From positions 1-6,338 of the forward strand of contig DAIEQP010000181.1 in assembly GCA_027347805.1 (NCBI GenBank): 6,338 bases of DNA, read 5' to 3'. Under the pieces are notes generated by a model that worked only from the letters and a program-made list of their open reading frames with translations, searched no databases and had not been told where the DNA came from. The DNA comes from Ignavibacteria bacterium. GTDB taxonomy: Bacteria > Bacteroidota > Ignavibacteria > Ignavibacteriales > Melioribacteraceae. The translations under genes were made by a program, and so were the position numbers. Of the stretch, positions 1 to 6,338 are shown in pieces; positions within the stretch are counted from its first letter, which is position 1; every line of letters starts with the position of its first letter.

Positions 1-1766
1 GCGCCGCAAATTTCAAAACATTTTAGATCTCCGTTTTTTGAAAGCAATCCGCTTCCAACATTTGCGAAAGCAAGAATTGCTTTACCACCAACAATTTTCA
101 TCGATGTAAATATTGGTCCAGAATAGACAACCTTCTTTTCTCCATATGCAACTTTTTGCGCAGCAAGTGCTAATCTGTAGCCTACATCTTTCTTATTAAC
201 CGGATGAATATCATTGAACTGACCTATATCAATTGTAACCGCCATTCCTGTATTTGGAATGTTTAATGCTTTTAGCTGGCTTTCGCGAAAATATGCCCAA
301 TCATACTGAGTTGTTTCTTCATTCACTTCAACAAAGTTTGGAAGTTGAACATAAATAAATGGAAAATTACCCAGCTGCCAATTACTTCGCCAGTCGCTGA
401 TCAGCAATTTGAAAAGATCAAAGTGTTCAAAAGCTCGACTTGTATTCGATTCCCCTTGATACCAAAGCACTCCTTTGATTCTATAATTAATTATTGGTGC
501 TATCATTCCATTAAATAAACCTGTTGGAATTTTTCCGGTAAACAAGCGGTCTTCAAGCGGTTCAACAACAGTTCCTATCTTGTATTTCCATTCACCTTCC
601 AGATTTATTGTATCGTCCCCCGCGATAATGTAATATTGTTTTCCTGGTACAAATCCACCGTGACGAATATTGCTGATATCTCTAACAACAATTGTGTTAA
701 TACCTTCTTTAAGAATTTCAGATGGAATTCTATAATTTCTTGTAGCGTACTGCGAAGATGTTGATCCTACAAACTTTCCGTTTATGAATACTGAATCAAG
801 ATCAAAAATTCTTCCCAGATGCAGCAAAGCAGATTTTCCAACCATTCTGCTAGGAACACTAATTTCTTTTCTGAACCATACTACACCATTCATCTTACCA
901 AGTTTTGTATCAGTCCAGTATTGCGGAAGATTCATCGTTTCCCAATCCGAGGTATTAATGGAAGGATCAGACCAAACATTCAGAGGATCTTTAAATCCCT
1001 GGTCAGTTTGTCGAATAAGTTTATACCAGTTTTTAACTCTCTCATCGTCCAGTTTGCTGATCTTTTCAATCAGGTTCGGGTCTTTAAATCGAATTGCATT
1101 TTCGTAGTATTTTGGAAACGATTTTATTGCCTCTTCACTAATCCATGCTTCTGCTGAAGAGCCTCCCAGGCTTGCGTTTATTAATCCAATTGGAATTTTG
1201 TATAGCTCATAGATTTTTTTTGCGAAGAAATATCCTGCCGCTGTAAAACTACGTACACTTTTAGGATCCGCACTTTGCCACTTGCCGAATTTGCAATCTT
1301 TTTGTCTGCCATTAAAATTAGAAGTTACGGGGACTGAAAAATGTCGTATAAATTTATTTTCTGAATTATTAATTTCATCTTGATAAATACTGCTTAACGA
1401 TCCAACAGTCATTCCCATATTGGACTGTCCTGAACATACCCAAACATCACCAACCAGAATATCATTAATTGTAATGGAATTGCTTGCATCAATCTTCATA
1501 GTAAAAGGTCCGCCAGCTTTCAATTCCGAAAGAGTGGCTTCCCATTCACCGTTTGCATTTGTAATTGTATTATAAGTTGATCCAACGAATTGAATTGTTA
1601 CTTTTTCATTAGCCGAAGCCCAGCCCCAAATTCTAACCCTTGCATCCCTTTGCAATATCATACCATCACTAATTAATTTGGGAAGTTTTACTTGAGCAAA
1701 AAGTCCAATGGAAAAAATAAATACCAGAGAAATAATTAATTTGAAGGGATTACAATATTGATTCAT
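1..1766 (-). CDS. SGNH-type carbohydrate acetylesterase ('sialate O-acetylesterase' family, CE20-like), C-terminus cut by window edge
   Basis: Reverse-strand translation from ATG at 1766 stays open for 588 codons to the left edge, so the C-terminus is missing. Relatives are usually about 640 residues, so roughly 50 may lie outside. Residues 1-24 form a Sec signal peptide (hydrophobic IISLVFIFSIGLFA, probable cleavage before Q25). The SGNH nucleophile block is GDVWVCSGQSNM (106-117), with Ser115 as nucleophile. LGGSSAEAWIS (200-210) and GVLWYQGESN (432-441) are the following conserved blocks, and DIHP (519-522) supplies Asp519 and His521 of the triad. Between them, about residues 262-395 look like an inserted beta-sandwich (WFRKEISVP, LHLGRIFDLDSVFINGK). 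An SGNH fold interrupted by such a module is the CE20 (xyloglucan acetylesterase) layout. The substrate is inferred from the xylanase next door: acetyl groups on hemicellulose are more likely than sialic acid. The start is fixed by an in-frame TAA at 1802-1800 with no other start codon between; the ribosome binding site is weak (AAAAGA). Family confidence is high, substrate confidence low. Confidence 0.9.
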   Translation of the reverse strand, partial: MNQYCNPFKLIISLVFIFSIGLFAQVKLPKLISDGMILQRDARVRIWGWASANEKVTIQFVGSTYNTITNANGEWEATLSELKAGGPFTMKIDASNSITINDILVGDVWVCSGQSNMGMTVGSLSSIYQDEINNSENKFIRHFSVPVTSNFNGRQKDCKFGKWQSADPKSVRSFTAAGYFFAKKIYELYKIPIGLINASLGGSSAEAWISEEAIKSFPKYYENAIRFKDPNLIEKISKLDDERVKNWYKLIRQTDQGFKDPLNVWSDPSINTSDWETMNLPQYWTDTKLGKMNGVVWFRKEISVPSRMVGKSALLHLGRIFDLDSVFINGKFVGSTSSQYATRNYRIPSEILKEGINTIVVRDISNIRHGGFVPGKQYYIIAGDDTINLEGEWKYKIGTVVEPLEDRLFTGKIPTGLFNGMIAPIINYRIKGVLWYQGESNTSRAFEHFDLFKLLISDWRSNWQLGNFPFIYVQLPNFVEVNEETTQYDWAYFRESQLKALNIPNTGMAVTIDIGQFNDIHPVNKKDVGYRLALAAQKVAYGEKKVVYSGPIFTSMKIVGGKAILAFANVGSGLLSKNGDLKCFEICG

Positions 1767-2395
1767 TCTTTTGATTTGATGATTAGTTTTCGATTTAGTT
1801 TAGGTAATTATGCATAACCAGCTCTTCTTTTTTGTTGTAAGCGTTAAGTCGTTTCTTAATTCAAGATTATCGAGTCAATATTTTTAGATGATTAAAGTGT
1901 TTTGATCTGTACTGATGAAGAGAAAGATTATATAATTGATTAATCACAAAGGTTAGTTGAAAATTTTTTTTACTCTGGAAGTTGCTTGTAACATAATTCG
2001 TTAGAAAAATTCGACTTATTTTTTCCGGTATAGAAATAGTCTGAGTTTTATACAGTAAAATATATTTGAACATTTGGAGTTTTTGCATTGGTCTCATTAA
2101 CTTAATTAATCTTTTTCATAATATTCTTTTAATATTCACATCACCACAAATTGAGATAGTGTATGATTATTTCCCCATTTTTATTATGTGATCAAATAAT
2201 CTATTATCAAAATCTAAATCATTAATAACATTCCCTCCCATTCAAATCTTAAAAAGAATTGCTTCAATTAACAACCAATTATTACTTTTAAATCACCAAA
2301 TAGCGACAAAATTCAACCAGCAAAGATGATCTTTAACAAACTGAATTTATAAATGAATAAATTTTGCATAAGTTTTTGATGATGAGTTTTGATAA

Positions 2396-2411
2396 AACGA
2401 AATGATTCGTT
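2396..2411. promoter_or_regulatory. Candidate operator: inverted repeat AACGAA-atga-TTCGTT
   Basis: The sequence shows perfect 6-bp inverted arms around a 4-nt spacer, about 110 bp upstream of the xylanase start and just upstream of a weak promoter candidate. Size and symmetry suit binding by a dimeric regulator such as a LacI- or AraC-type sugar-responsive protein, but no regulator gene is in the window. In DNA this AT-rich a 6-bp inverted repeat can occur by chance, so the assignment is tentative. Confidence 0.25.
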
Positions 2412-2429
2412 AAAAAGAACAAGGTAGAG

Positions 2430-2460
2430 TTGAATTATTTCCGAATCAAAGATTTATACA
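2430..2460 (+). promoter_or_regulatory. Weak candidate promoter for the xylanase
   Basis: TTGAAT at 2430-2435 resembles a -35 box. It is followed by TTTATA at 2453 (17-nt spacing) or TATACA at 2455 (19-nt spacing) as possible -10 boxes. This would place transcription start about 50 nt before the start codon. Both -10 matches are imperfect, and primary sigma factors in this phylum can prefer other motifs, so this is only a suggestion. Confidence 0.2.
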
Positions 2461-2511
2461 AACAAAGAATAATTCAAACTCATTCATAAATTCATTTTAT
2501 AATTTATAAAC

Positions 2512-2517
2512 AAGGTG
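2512..2517 (+). promoter_or_regulatory. Ribosome binding site deciding the xylanase start
   Basis: AAGGTG (2512-2517) lies 5 nt before ATG 2523 but only 2 nt before an in-frame TTG at 2520. The spacing favours ATG 2523 as the true start, giving a protein that begins MRRLNKMFF. Confidence 0.65.
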
Positions 2518-2522
2518 ATTTG

Positions 2523-4916
2523 ATGAGAAGACTAAACAAAATGTTTTTTTATTCTGCACTATGCATTTTATTAATAGCAACTAGTATTAAAGCGCAGCTA
2601 GAAACAAACGGCAGTTTTGAAAATTCTAAACTTGGAGTTGTTACTGGAAGTAATGTTAAGGGGTGGATTATTCAAACAGCTACCGAAATTACTTCTGCTC
2701 CAATCTTTGAAATTATTAATGATAATGCTATCCATGGAAATAATGCCATTAAAATTGTTGTTAATGGTATTGGTACAAATCAGTGGGATGTTCAATTAGT
2801 AGCTGATAGTATTCCTGTTAAAAAAGGTGTTACTTACAATTGTTCTGTTTGGGCAAAAACCGCTAAAGCATCTGCCCAAATTAATTTTACTGCTGGTTAT
2901 TATTCTACTGGTGAGATAAAAGCAATAAGACCTGCTAATCTTACAACTTTTTGGCAGAAATTCTCGATGCAGTTTACCATAAATGAGGATCAAAAATTCA
3001 TTCGCGCTCCCATTCATTTTAGCTATTCAACTAATCCTGGAAAAACTATTTATATAGATAATTTTCAGATTTCAGAAGTTGATCCAGGTAAAAAACCTGT
3101 TGTAGTTCAAGCTGAATCAGGCAAACTGGGTAGTAATTATTCATTGCTTTCGGATAATACAATAAAATACATATCTCCTAAAACAAATTATACTGGTCTT
3201 GCAAGTCCCGGAGACACCAGCAGAATAGCTACATATAATATTACATTCCCGGATTCCGGAACATATAATTTATTCGCACGTATTCGAGTGGGTGCAAATG
3301 GATTTAATGACGACAGCTTTTTCTATGCGAAAAACTTTGGTATAATGAAAGACACAGCAAGTGCTGATTGGTTTTTTATAAACGGTTTAGCAGCGGGCGG
3401 ATTTGCAGATACTTCAGCAATTGTTGATGCACCCGGCGGATTAGGAAATAGTGTTTGGAAATGGGTGAATGTTAGTAAAAATAATTTTGCTGGCGGCGCC
3501 GGTGTAACATTGTCTGTCGGCACTGATAATCTGAATAAAACTTTTCAGATTGGAAGTCGTGAAGACGGATTAGATATTGATAAAATTGCATTTGGAAAAG
3601 CAAATTTACTCTTCTCTGTAAATTGTCTGGAAAATGGATTGCCTGGTAAAACAGTATTAAAAGCAGTTGATTCAACATTGATTTGGAAAGGTCCCGCAAT
3701 TGCATCAGGACAGGCTAAATTTCTAGGAAACACCGAGGATCCGCCAAAAAATATTTACTCAAAATATTGGAATCAGATAACTCCCGGCAATGCCGGTAAA
3801 TGGGCTTCAGTCGCTGGTTCAATTGATACAACAAAGTGGAACTGGAATACACTAGATGGCATTTACAATTATGCGCTCACGAACAAAATGATTTTTAAAG
3901 ATCACACGCTAATCTGGGGCTCACAACAACCATCATGGATTAATGGACTTGATAAAACAGAGCAGGCAAAATACATTGAAGCCTGGATCAGAATGGTAGG
4001 GAAAAGATATCCGAAGATGGATATGGTGGATGTTGTGAATGAAGCATTACCTACACATAATCCACCCGATGGTAACAACGGGCGTGCAAATTATAAAGAT
4101 GCGTTAGGTGGAAATGGAACAACTGGATATGATTGGGTAATATGGGCATTTGAAAAAGCAAGAAAATATCTTCCAAATGTAAAATTATTATTAAACGATT
4201 ATGGAATTGTCAATGATAATTCTGCCACCAATTCATATCTCACAATTATTAATTTACTTAAGAGCAGAGGATTGATTGACGGAATTGGAGTTCAGGGTCA
4301 CCGGTTTGAATTTGAAAGGGCAGATACAAACGTTTTAAAATCAAACCTAAGCAAACTTGGCGCCACCGGTTTACCGGTTTATATTTCAGAATTTGATTTG
4401 GGCAACCTTGATAACGCTGGAACCCCTGATGATGCACAGCAATTGTCACTTTATAAAAAAATATTCCCAATAATTTGGAAACACCCGGCGGTTAAAGGTA
4501 TTACATTCTGGGGATACATCGATGGTCAGATGTGGCAAAGTACCTGCGGTTTGATTAGATCAGATTATACTTCAAGACCTGCGTTAACTTGGTTGATTGA
4601 TTATGTAAAAAATAATCCTACAGATGTTAAAAATATTTCAAACAGTCTGCCGGCGAATTATGAATTACAGCAGAACTATCCAAACCCATTCAATCCAACA
4701 ACAACAATAAATTATAGCATTGTAAAAGAGAGTAATGTTAGATTGGATATTTATGATATTCTTGGAAGACATGTTCAAACATTGGTAAATGGATCTCAGG
4801 CAACGGGTAAGTATAGTGTAGAATTGAATGCGGGTAATCTATCAAGCGGAATTTATTTCTATACACTTAGAGCTGGTGAATTTACAATGACAAAAAAGAT
4901 GCTGTTAATGAAATAA
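2523..4916 (+). CDS. Modular secreted GH10 endo-1,4-beta-xylanase with two N-terminal accessory modules and a T9SS sorting domain
   Basis: The protein has 797 residues, counted from ATG 2523. Residues 1-24 are a Sec signal peptide (hydrophobic core FFYSALCILLIATSI, cleavage near KA/Q). About 26-184 is a CBM4/9-like beta-sandwich (NGSFE at 29-33, closing with TIYIDNFQI), expected to bind xylan or glucan chains. About 191-360 is a second jelly-roll-like module, starting VVVQAESG and ending DGLDIDKIAFG, loosely like CBM6/CBM35. The GH10 barrel spans about 363-701. The acid/base is Glu507 in VDVVNEAL, the nucleophile Glu623 in YISEFD, with conserved His461 (HTLIW), His593 (VQGH) and Trp663 (ITFWGY). 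About 703-797 is a T9SS type A sorting domain (NYPNPFNP, DILGR, SSGIYFY, KKMLLMK), so after Sec export the enzyme should cross the outer membrane to the surface or medium. Two usual GH10 substrate-binding positions differ: TPGN instead of TPEN (Gly422), and WGSQ instead of WHSQ. The function is backbone cleavage of beta-1,4-xylan; the neighbouring esterases fit that role. It appears to be a single-gene transcript ending at a hairpin. Confidence 0.95.
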   Translation: MRRLNKMFFYSALCILLIATSIKAQLETNGSFENSKLGVVTGSNVKGWIIQTATEITSAPIFEIINDNAIHGNNAIKIVVNGIGTNQWDVQLVADSIPVKKGVTYNCSVWAKTAKASAQINFTAGYYSTGEIKAIRPANLTTFWQKFSMQFTINEDQKFIRAPIHFSYSTNPGKTIYIDNFQISEVDPGKKPVVVQAESGKLGSNYSLLSDNTIKYISPKTNYTGLASPGDTSRIATYNITFPDSGTYNLFARIRVGANGFNDDSFFYAKNFGIMKDTASADWFFINGLAAGGFADTSAIVDAPGGLGNSVWKWVNVSKNNFAGGAGVTLSVGTDNLNKTFQIGSREDGLDIDKIAFGKANLLFSVNCLENGLPGKTVLKAVDSTLIWKGPAIASGQAKFLGNTEDPPKNIYSKYWNQITPGNAGKWASVAGSIDTTKWNWNTLDGIYNYALTNKMIFKDHTLIWGSQQPSWINGLDKTEQAKYIEAWIRMVGKRYPKMDMVDVVNEALPTHNPPDGNNGRANYKDALGGNGTTGYDWVIWAFEKARKYLPNVKLLLNDYGIVNDNSATNSYLTIINLLKSRGLIDGIGVQGHRFEFERADTNVLKSNLSKLGATGLPVYISEFDLGNLDNAGTPDDAQQLSLYKKIFPIIWKHPAVKGITFWGYIDGQMWQSTCGLIRSDYTSRPALTWLIDYVKNNPTDVKNISNSLPANYELQQNYPNPFNPTTTINYSIVKESNVRLDIYDILGRHVQTLVNGSQATGKYSVELNAGNLSSGIYFYTLRAGEFTMTKKMLLMK

Positions 4917-5093
4917 AACAATTTGCGGTGAAAATAATTTGTTGAAAAAGAAAAAGGCTTCCAAAAATAAATTGGAAGCCTTTTTCTTGTACTAGACAAC
5001 AAGATTAGAGAATTACCGACTTTTCTAAAAATATTTTTTACCACGTGTATATTATTATTTTATACTTCATTGATATCGTTTACACATTATTGA
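4917..5093. other. Convergent intergenic region
   Basis: This 177-bp gap lies between the converging xylanase and esterase genes. Its left part holds a strong hairpin (4948-4988). The rest is AT-rich, with only a trivial AT palindrome near 5027-5038 and no supported gene. Confidence 0.7.
4948..4988. terminator. Bidirectional intrinsic terminator between convergent genes
   Basis: The left arm 4948-4964 pairs perfectly with the right arm 4972-4988 (17 bp) across a 7-nt loop (AAATAAA). The core is GGCTTCC/GGAAGCC, flanked by A5 on the left and T5 on the right, so a U-tract follows the hairpin core on either strand. The hairpin begins 31 nt after the xylanase stop and lies about 105 nt beyond the esterase stop on the other strand, so one element can end both transcripts. 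Confidence 0.9.
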
Positions 5094-6173
5094 TTACTCA
5101 TTAAACAACTGTTGAAGCGTAGCTGCGAGATATCGTTTGCAATTCATCCAGGTATGACCACCCGGCACTATTAGTGATTGCAAGTTCAATCCCTTTCCTT
5201 TGAACATTTCAATATTCTGCTTAACACTTTCATACAGAAAATCCTCTGTACCAACACTGATCGTAAATAATTTCAATTGCTTGTTCATTAATTCTGGATT
5301 AGGCGACCAGTTCGTAAAGTTCTTTTTATACTCTTCTGTTGCTGTGTAAGGCGCATACGAACATACATAAGCAAACTTGTCCGTATTCGTTAAACCAATA
5401 TTCAATGTTTGTCCTCCGCCAACTGAAAAACCAGCAACCGCACGGTTTTTACTATCGGTTAGCACTGGATAATTAGATTCAACGAACGGGATTATATCAT
5501 TTACAACATCTTTTGTAAAATCGGGCATTGGTTTTGGTCTTACATTTCCATAAGGCATGACAATTATCATTGGCTTAGCTTTGCCTTGTGCAATCAAGTT
5601 ATCAGCAATTAAATGTGCTTTGCCAACTTTTGTCCATGTTTCTTCTGTATCCGAGCCGCCATGAATTAAATATAGCACAGGATATTTTACTGATCCATTT
5701 ACATCAAATCCTGGGGGAGTATAGACCAGTAAAGTTCTTGTGGAACCGAGCGTTGTTGAATTATAGTAGCGATAGCTAATTTTTCCATGAGGAACATTCT
5801 GTAATTCGTGAACAAGTGGTTGATCACCGGGAATTTCTACCAGGCTGCGTTTAAATCTTTCATTTGCAAAAATGTATGTATTGTTCGGATCAGCAACTTG
5901 AATGCTATCCACCCAAAAACTGTAAGGATATATATCCGGCTTGACCGGGGGAACTGTGACACTCCACACGCCCAAAGAATCTTTAATCATTTCTAATGAT
6001 GATGACAGAATTTCCGTATCAAGCAAAACTTTTTTTGCATTTTTGGCAAAGTATCTGAAAGTAACGCTATGATCTTTATGAACTTCGGGTGAATTTAGTG
6101 ACGGTGCTCTCTGTGCTGTTACAATTATGCTGGAAAAAATAAATAACAATGTTATATAGAAAATTCGTTTCAT
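5094..6173 (-). CDS. Secreted CE1-type esterase (putative feruloyl/acetylxylan esterase, PF00756 family) with N-terminal E-set domain
   Basis: The protein has 359 residues when started at ATG 6173. Residues 1-20 form a signal peptide (MKRIFYITLLFIFSSIIVTA, cleavage before QRAPS). About 26-115 is an E-set/CBM48-like domain (VTFRYFAKNAKKVLL, GVWSVTVPP, YSFWVD), common in front of CE1 esterases of the XynZ type. The alpha/beta-hydrolase follows: LLVYTPPGFD, then LYLIHGG with the oxyanion loop, the nucleophile elbow GFSVGG with Ser250, Asp311 in GTEDFLY, and catalytic His340 in GGHTW. The fold and triad are complete, so the enzyme should be active. The family hydrolyses feruloyl or acetyl esters on xylan, and the neighbouring GH10 xylanase supports that role; the exact ester is not readable from sequence. 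No T9SS domain or lipobox is seen, suggesting a periplasmic enzyme. An in-frame GTG at 6188 would add five residues, but it would place the Shine-Dalgarno GAGGAT inside the coding region, so ATG 6173 is preferred. The gene follows a paralogous esterase with only 11 nt between stop and start. Confidence 0.92.
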   Translation of the reverse strand: MKRIFYITLLFIFSSIIVTAQRAPSLNSPEVHKDHSVTFRYFAKNAKKVLLDTEILSSSLEMIKDSLGVWSVTVPPVKPDIYPYSFWVDSIQVADPNNTYIFANERFKRSLVEIPGDQPLVHELQNVPHGKISYRYYNSTTLGSTRTLLVYTPPGFDVNGSVKYPVLYLIHGGSDTEETWTKVGKAHLIADNLIAQGKAKPMIIVMPYGNVRPKPMPDFTKDVVNDIIPFVESNYPVLTDSKNRAVAGFSVGGGQTLNIGLTNTDKFAYVCSYAPYTATEEYKKNFTNWSPNPELMNKQLKLFTISVGTEDFLYESVKQNIEMFKGKGLNLQSLIVPGGHTWMNCKRYLAATLQQLFNE

Positions 6174-6180
6174 GGTTTTT

Positions 6181-6186
6181 ATCCTC
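6181..6186 (-). promoter_or_regulatory. Ribosome binding site overlapping the upstream stop codon
   Basis: On the minus strand GAGGAT (6186-6181) lies 7 nt before ATG 6173. It shares two bases with the TGA stop (6187-6185) of the upstream esterase. This fixes the start of the downstream esterase and suggests that ribosomes finishing the first gene re-initiate on the second. Confidence 0.75.
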
Positions 6187-6338
6187 ACTGAAAAAGTAAT
6201 TGAGCTGTTGCAGCTAAAAATATTTTTGTGTTCATCCAGGTATGTCCCCCGGAAGTAATCAGACTTTTATAGTTTACATTCTTTGCCTTAAGGAAATCCA
6301 TAAACTCAACAGTTTCTTTATATAAAAAGTCTTCGTTG
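6185..6338 (-). CDS. Second CE1-type esterase, C-terminal fragment cut by window edge
   Basis: The reverse-strand frame entering from the right edge encodes 50 residues, beginning NEDFLYKETVEFM and ending LAATAQLLFQ, then TGA at 6187-6185. It aligns without gaps to the C-terminus of the downstream esterase, with 26 of 50 positions identical by my count. The shared part includes the catalytic Asp segment (EDFLY) and the catalytic His motif GGHTWMN. It is therefore the end of a paralogous alpha/beta-hydrolase esterase, probably also acting on hemicellulose esters. The N-terminal domain, nucleophile and signal peptide lie outside the window. It ends without a T9SS sorting domain. This gene comes first in the pair and the two are very likely co-transcribed. 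The frame is too short to appear as a full gene but is supported by homology to its neighbour. Confidence 0.88.
   Translation of the reverse strand, partial: NEDFLYKETVEFMDFLKAKNVNYKSLITSGGHTWMNTKIFLAATAQLLFQ

Larger units (their letters stand above)
1767..2522. other. AT-rich divergent intergenic region with no convincing gene
   Basis: This stretch of about 756 bp separates two divergently transcribed genes and must hold promoters for both. It is extremely AT-rich. The only open frame of note (minus strand, 1867-2097, 76 codons) has no recognisable domain, no good ribosome binding site and a composition expected of random AT-rich DNA. I see a short palindrome with 6-bp arms at 2396-2411, a weaker inverted repeat (TTAAG/CTTAA, 1844-1859) upstream of the acetylesterase, and weak sigma-70-like boxes near 2430-2460. 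No tRNA, rRNA or insertion-sequence end is visible. Confidence 0.6.

Noticed and set aside
784..1157. Two overlapping plus-strand open frames of 107 and 112 codons
   Set aside because: They lie antisense inside the well-supported acetylesterase gene and encode nothing recognisable; they are shadows.
1867..2097. 76-codon minus-strand open frame in the intergenic region
   Set aside because: The product is rich in Lys, Ile, Leu and Asn, as expected from random AT-rich DNA. No domain, signal peptide or clear ribosome binding site is visible.
2498..2503. Exact TATAAT close to the xylanase start
   Set aside because: It would put the transcription start at about 2510, directly at the ribosome binding site, and there is no -35-like box 16-18 nt upstream. 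It is probably a chance match in AT-rich DNA.
2520..2522. TTG as start codon of the xylanase
   Set aside because: It sits only 2 nt after AAGGTG and directly before an ATG with proper spacing; ATG 2523 is the better start.
5027..5038. AAAAATATTTTT palindrome
   Set aside because: Trivial AT symmetry with no loop or GC core; not a credible terminator or operator.
6174..6188. GTG 6188 as start of the complete CE1 esterase
   Set aside because: It would overlap the stop of the upstream gene and place the Shine-Dalgarno inside the coding sequence; ATG 6173 has good spacing and starts directly at the signal peptide.
5143..6250. Near-identical DNA words (ttcatccaggtatg) at 5143 and 6231, suggesting a repeat element
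   Set aside because: Both encode the GGHTWMN region of the two paralogous esterases, so coding homology explains them and no mobile repeat is needed.

Overview
The window reads as a hemicellulose (xylan) degradation locus from an AT-rich member of the Bacteroidota/Chlorobiota group, most likely an Ignavibacteria-type organism. The best lineage clue is the C-terminus of the large central protein. It carries a type IX secretion (T9SS) type A sorting domain that opens with LQQNYPNPFNPTTTINYSI, the wording typical of Ignavibacteria/Melioribacter relatives. By eye the base composition is low in GC, roughly one third.

Layout from left to right. (1) A minus-strand SGNH-type acetylesterase ('sialate O-acetylesterase' family, CE20-like architecture) starts at 1766 and runs off the left edge; 588 residues are visible. 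(2) A divergent, very AT-rich intergenic region of about 750 bp has no convincing gene. It holds a small palindrome and weak promoter candidates. (3) A plus-strand modular GH10 endo-beta-1,4-xylanase (2523-4916) has the order signal peptide, CBM4/9-like module, second jelly-roll-like module, GH10 catalytic domain, T9SS sorting domain. (4) A short convergent intergenic region contains a perfect 17-bp stem that should terminate transcription in both directions. (5) A minus-strand CE1-type esterase (5094-6173) has a signal peptide and an N-terminal E-set/CBM48-like domain. (6) The last 50 residues of a second, paralogous CE1-type esterase lie immediately upstream on the same strand (6185-6338). 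Its stop codon overlaps the Shine-Dalgarno sequence of the complete esterase, so the two form a tandem, probably translationally coupled pair.

Inferred cooperation: the GH10 enzyme would be exported by Sec and then T9SS to the cell surface or medium, where it cuts the xylan backbone. The acetylesterase and the two CE1 esterases would remove acetyl and/or feruloyl decorations. The complete CE1 esterase has a Sec signal but no T9SS domain, so it probably works in the periplasm on imported oligosaccharides. Nothing here looks like a wholly new system. The points most worth checking are the non-canonical GH10 subsite residues, the poorly classified second accessory module, and the coupled tandem esterases.
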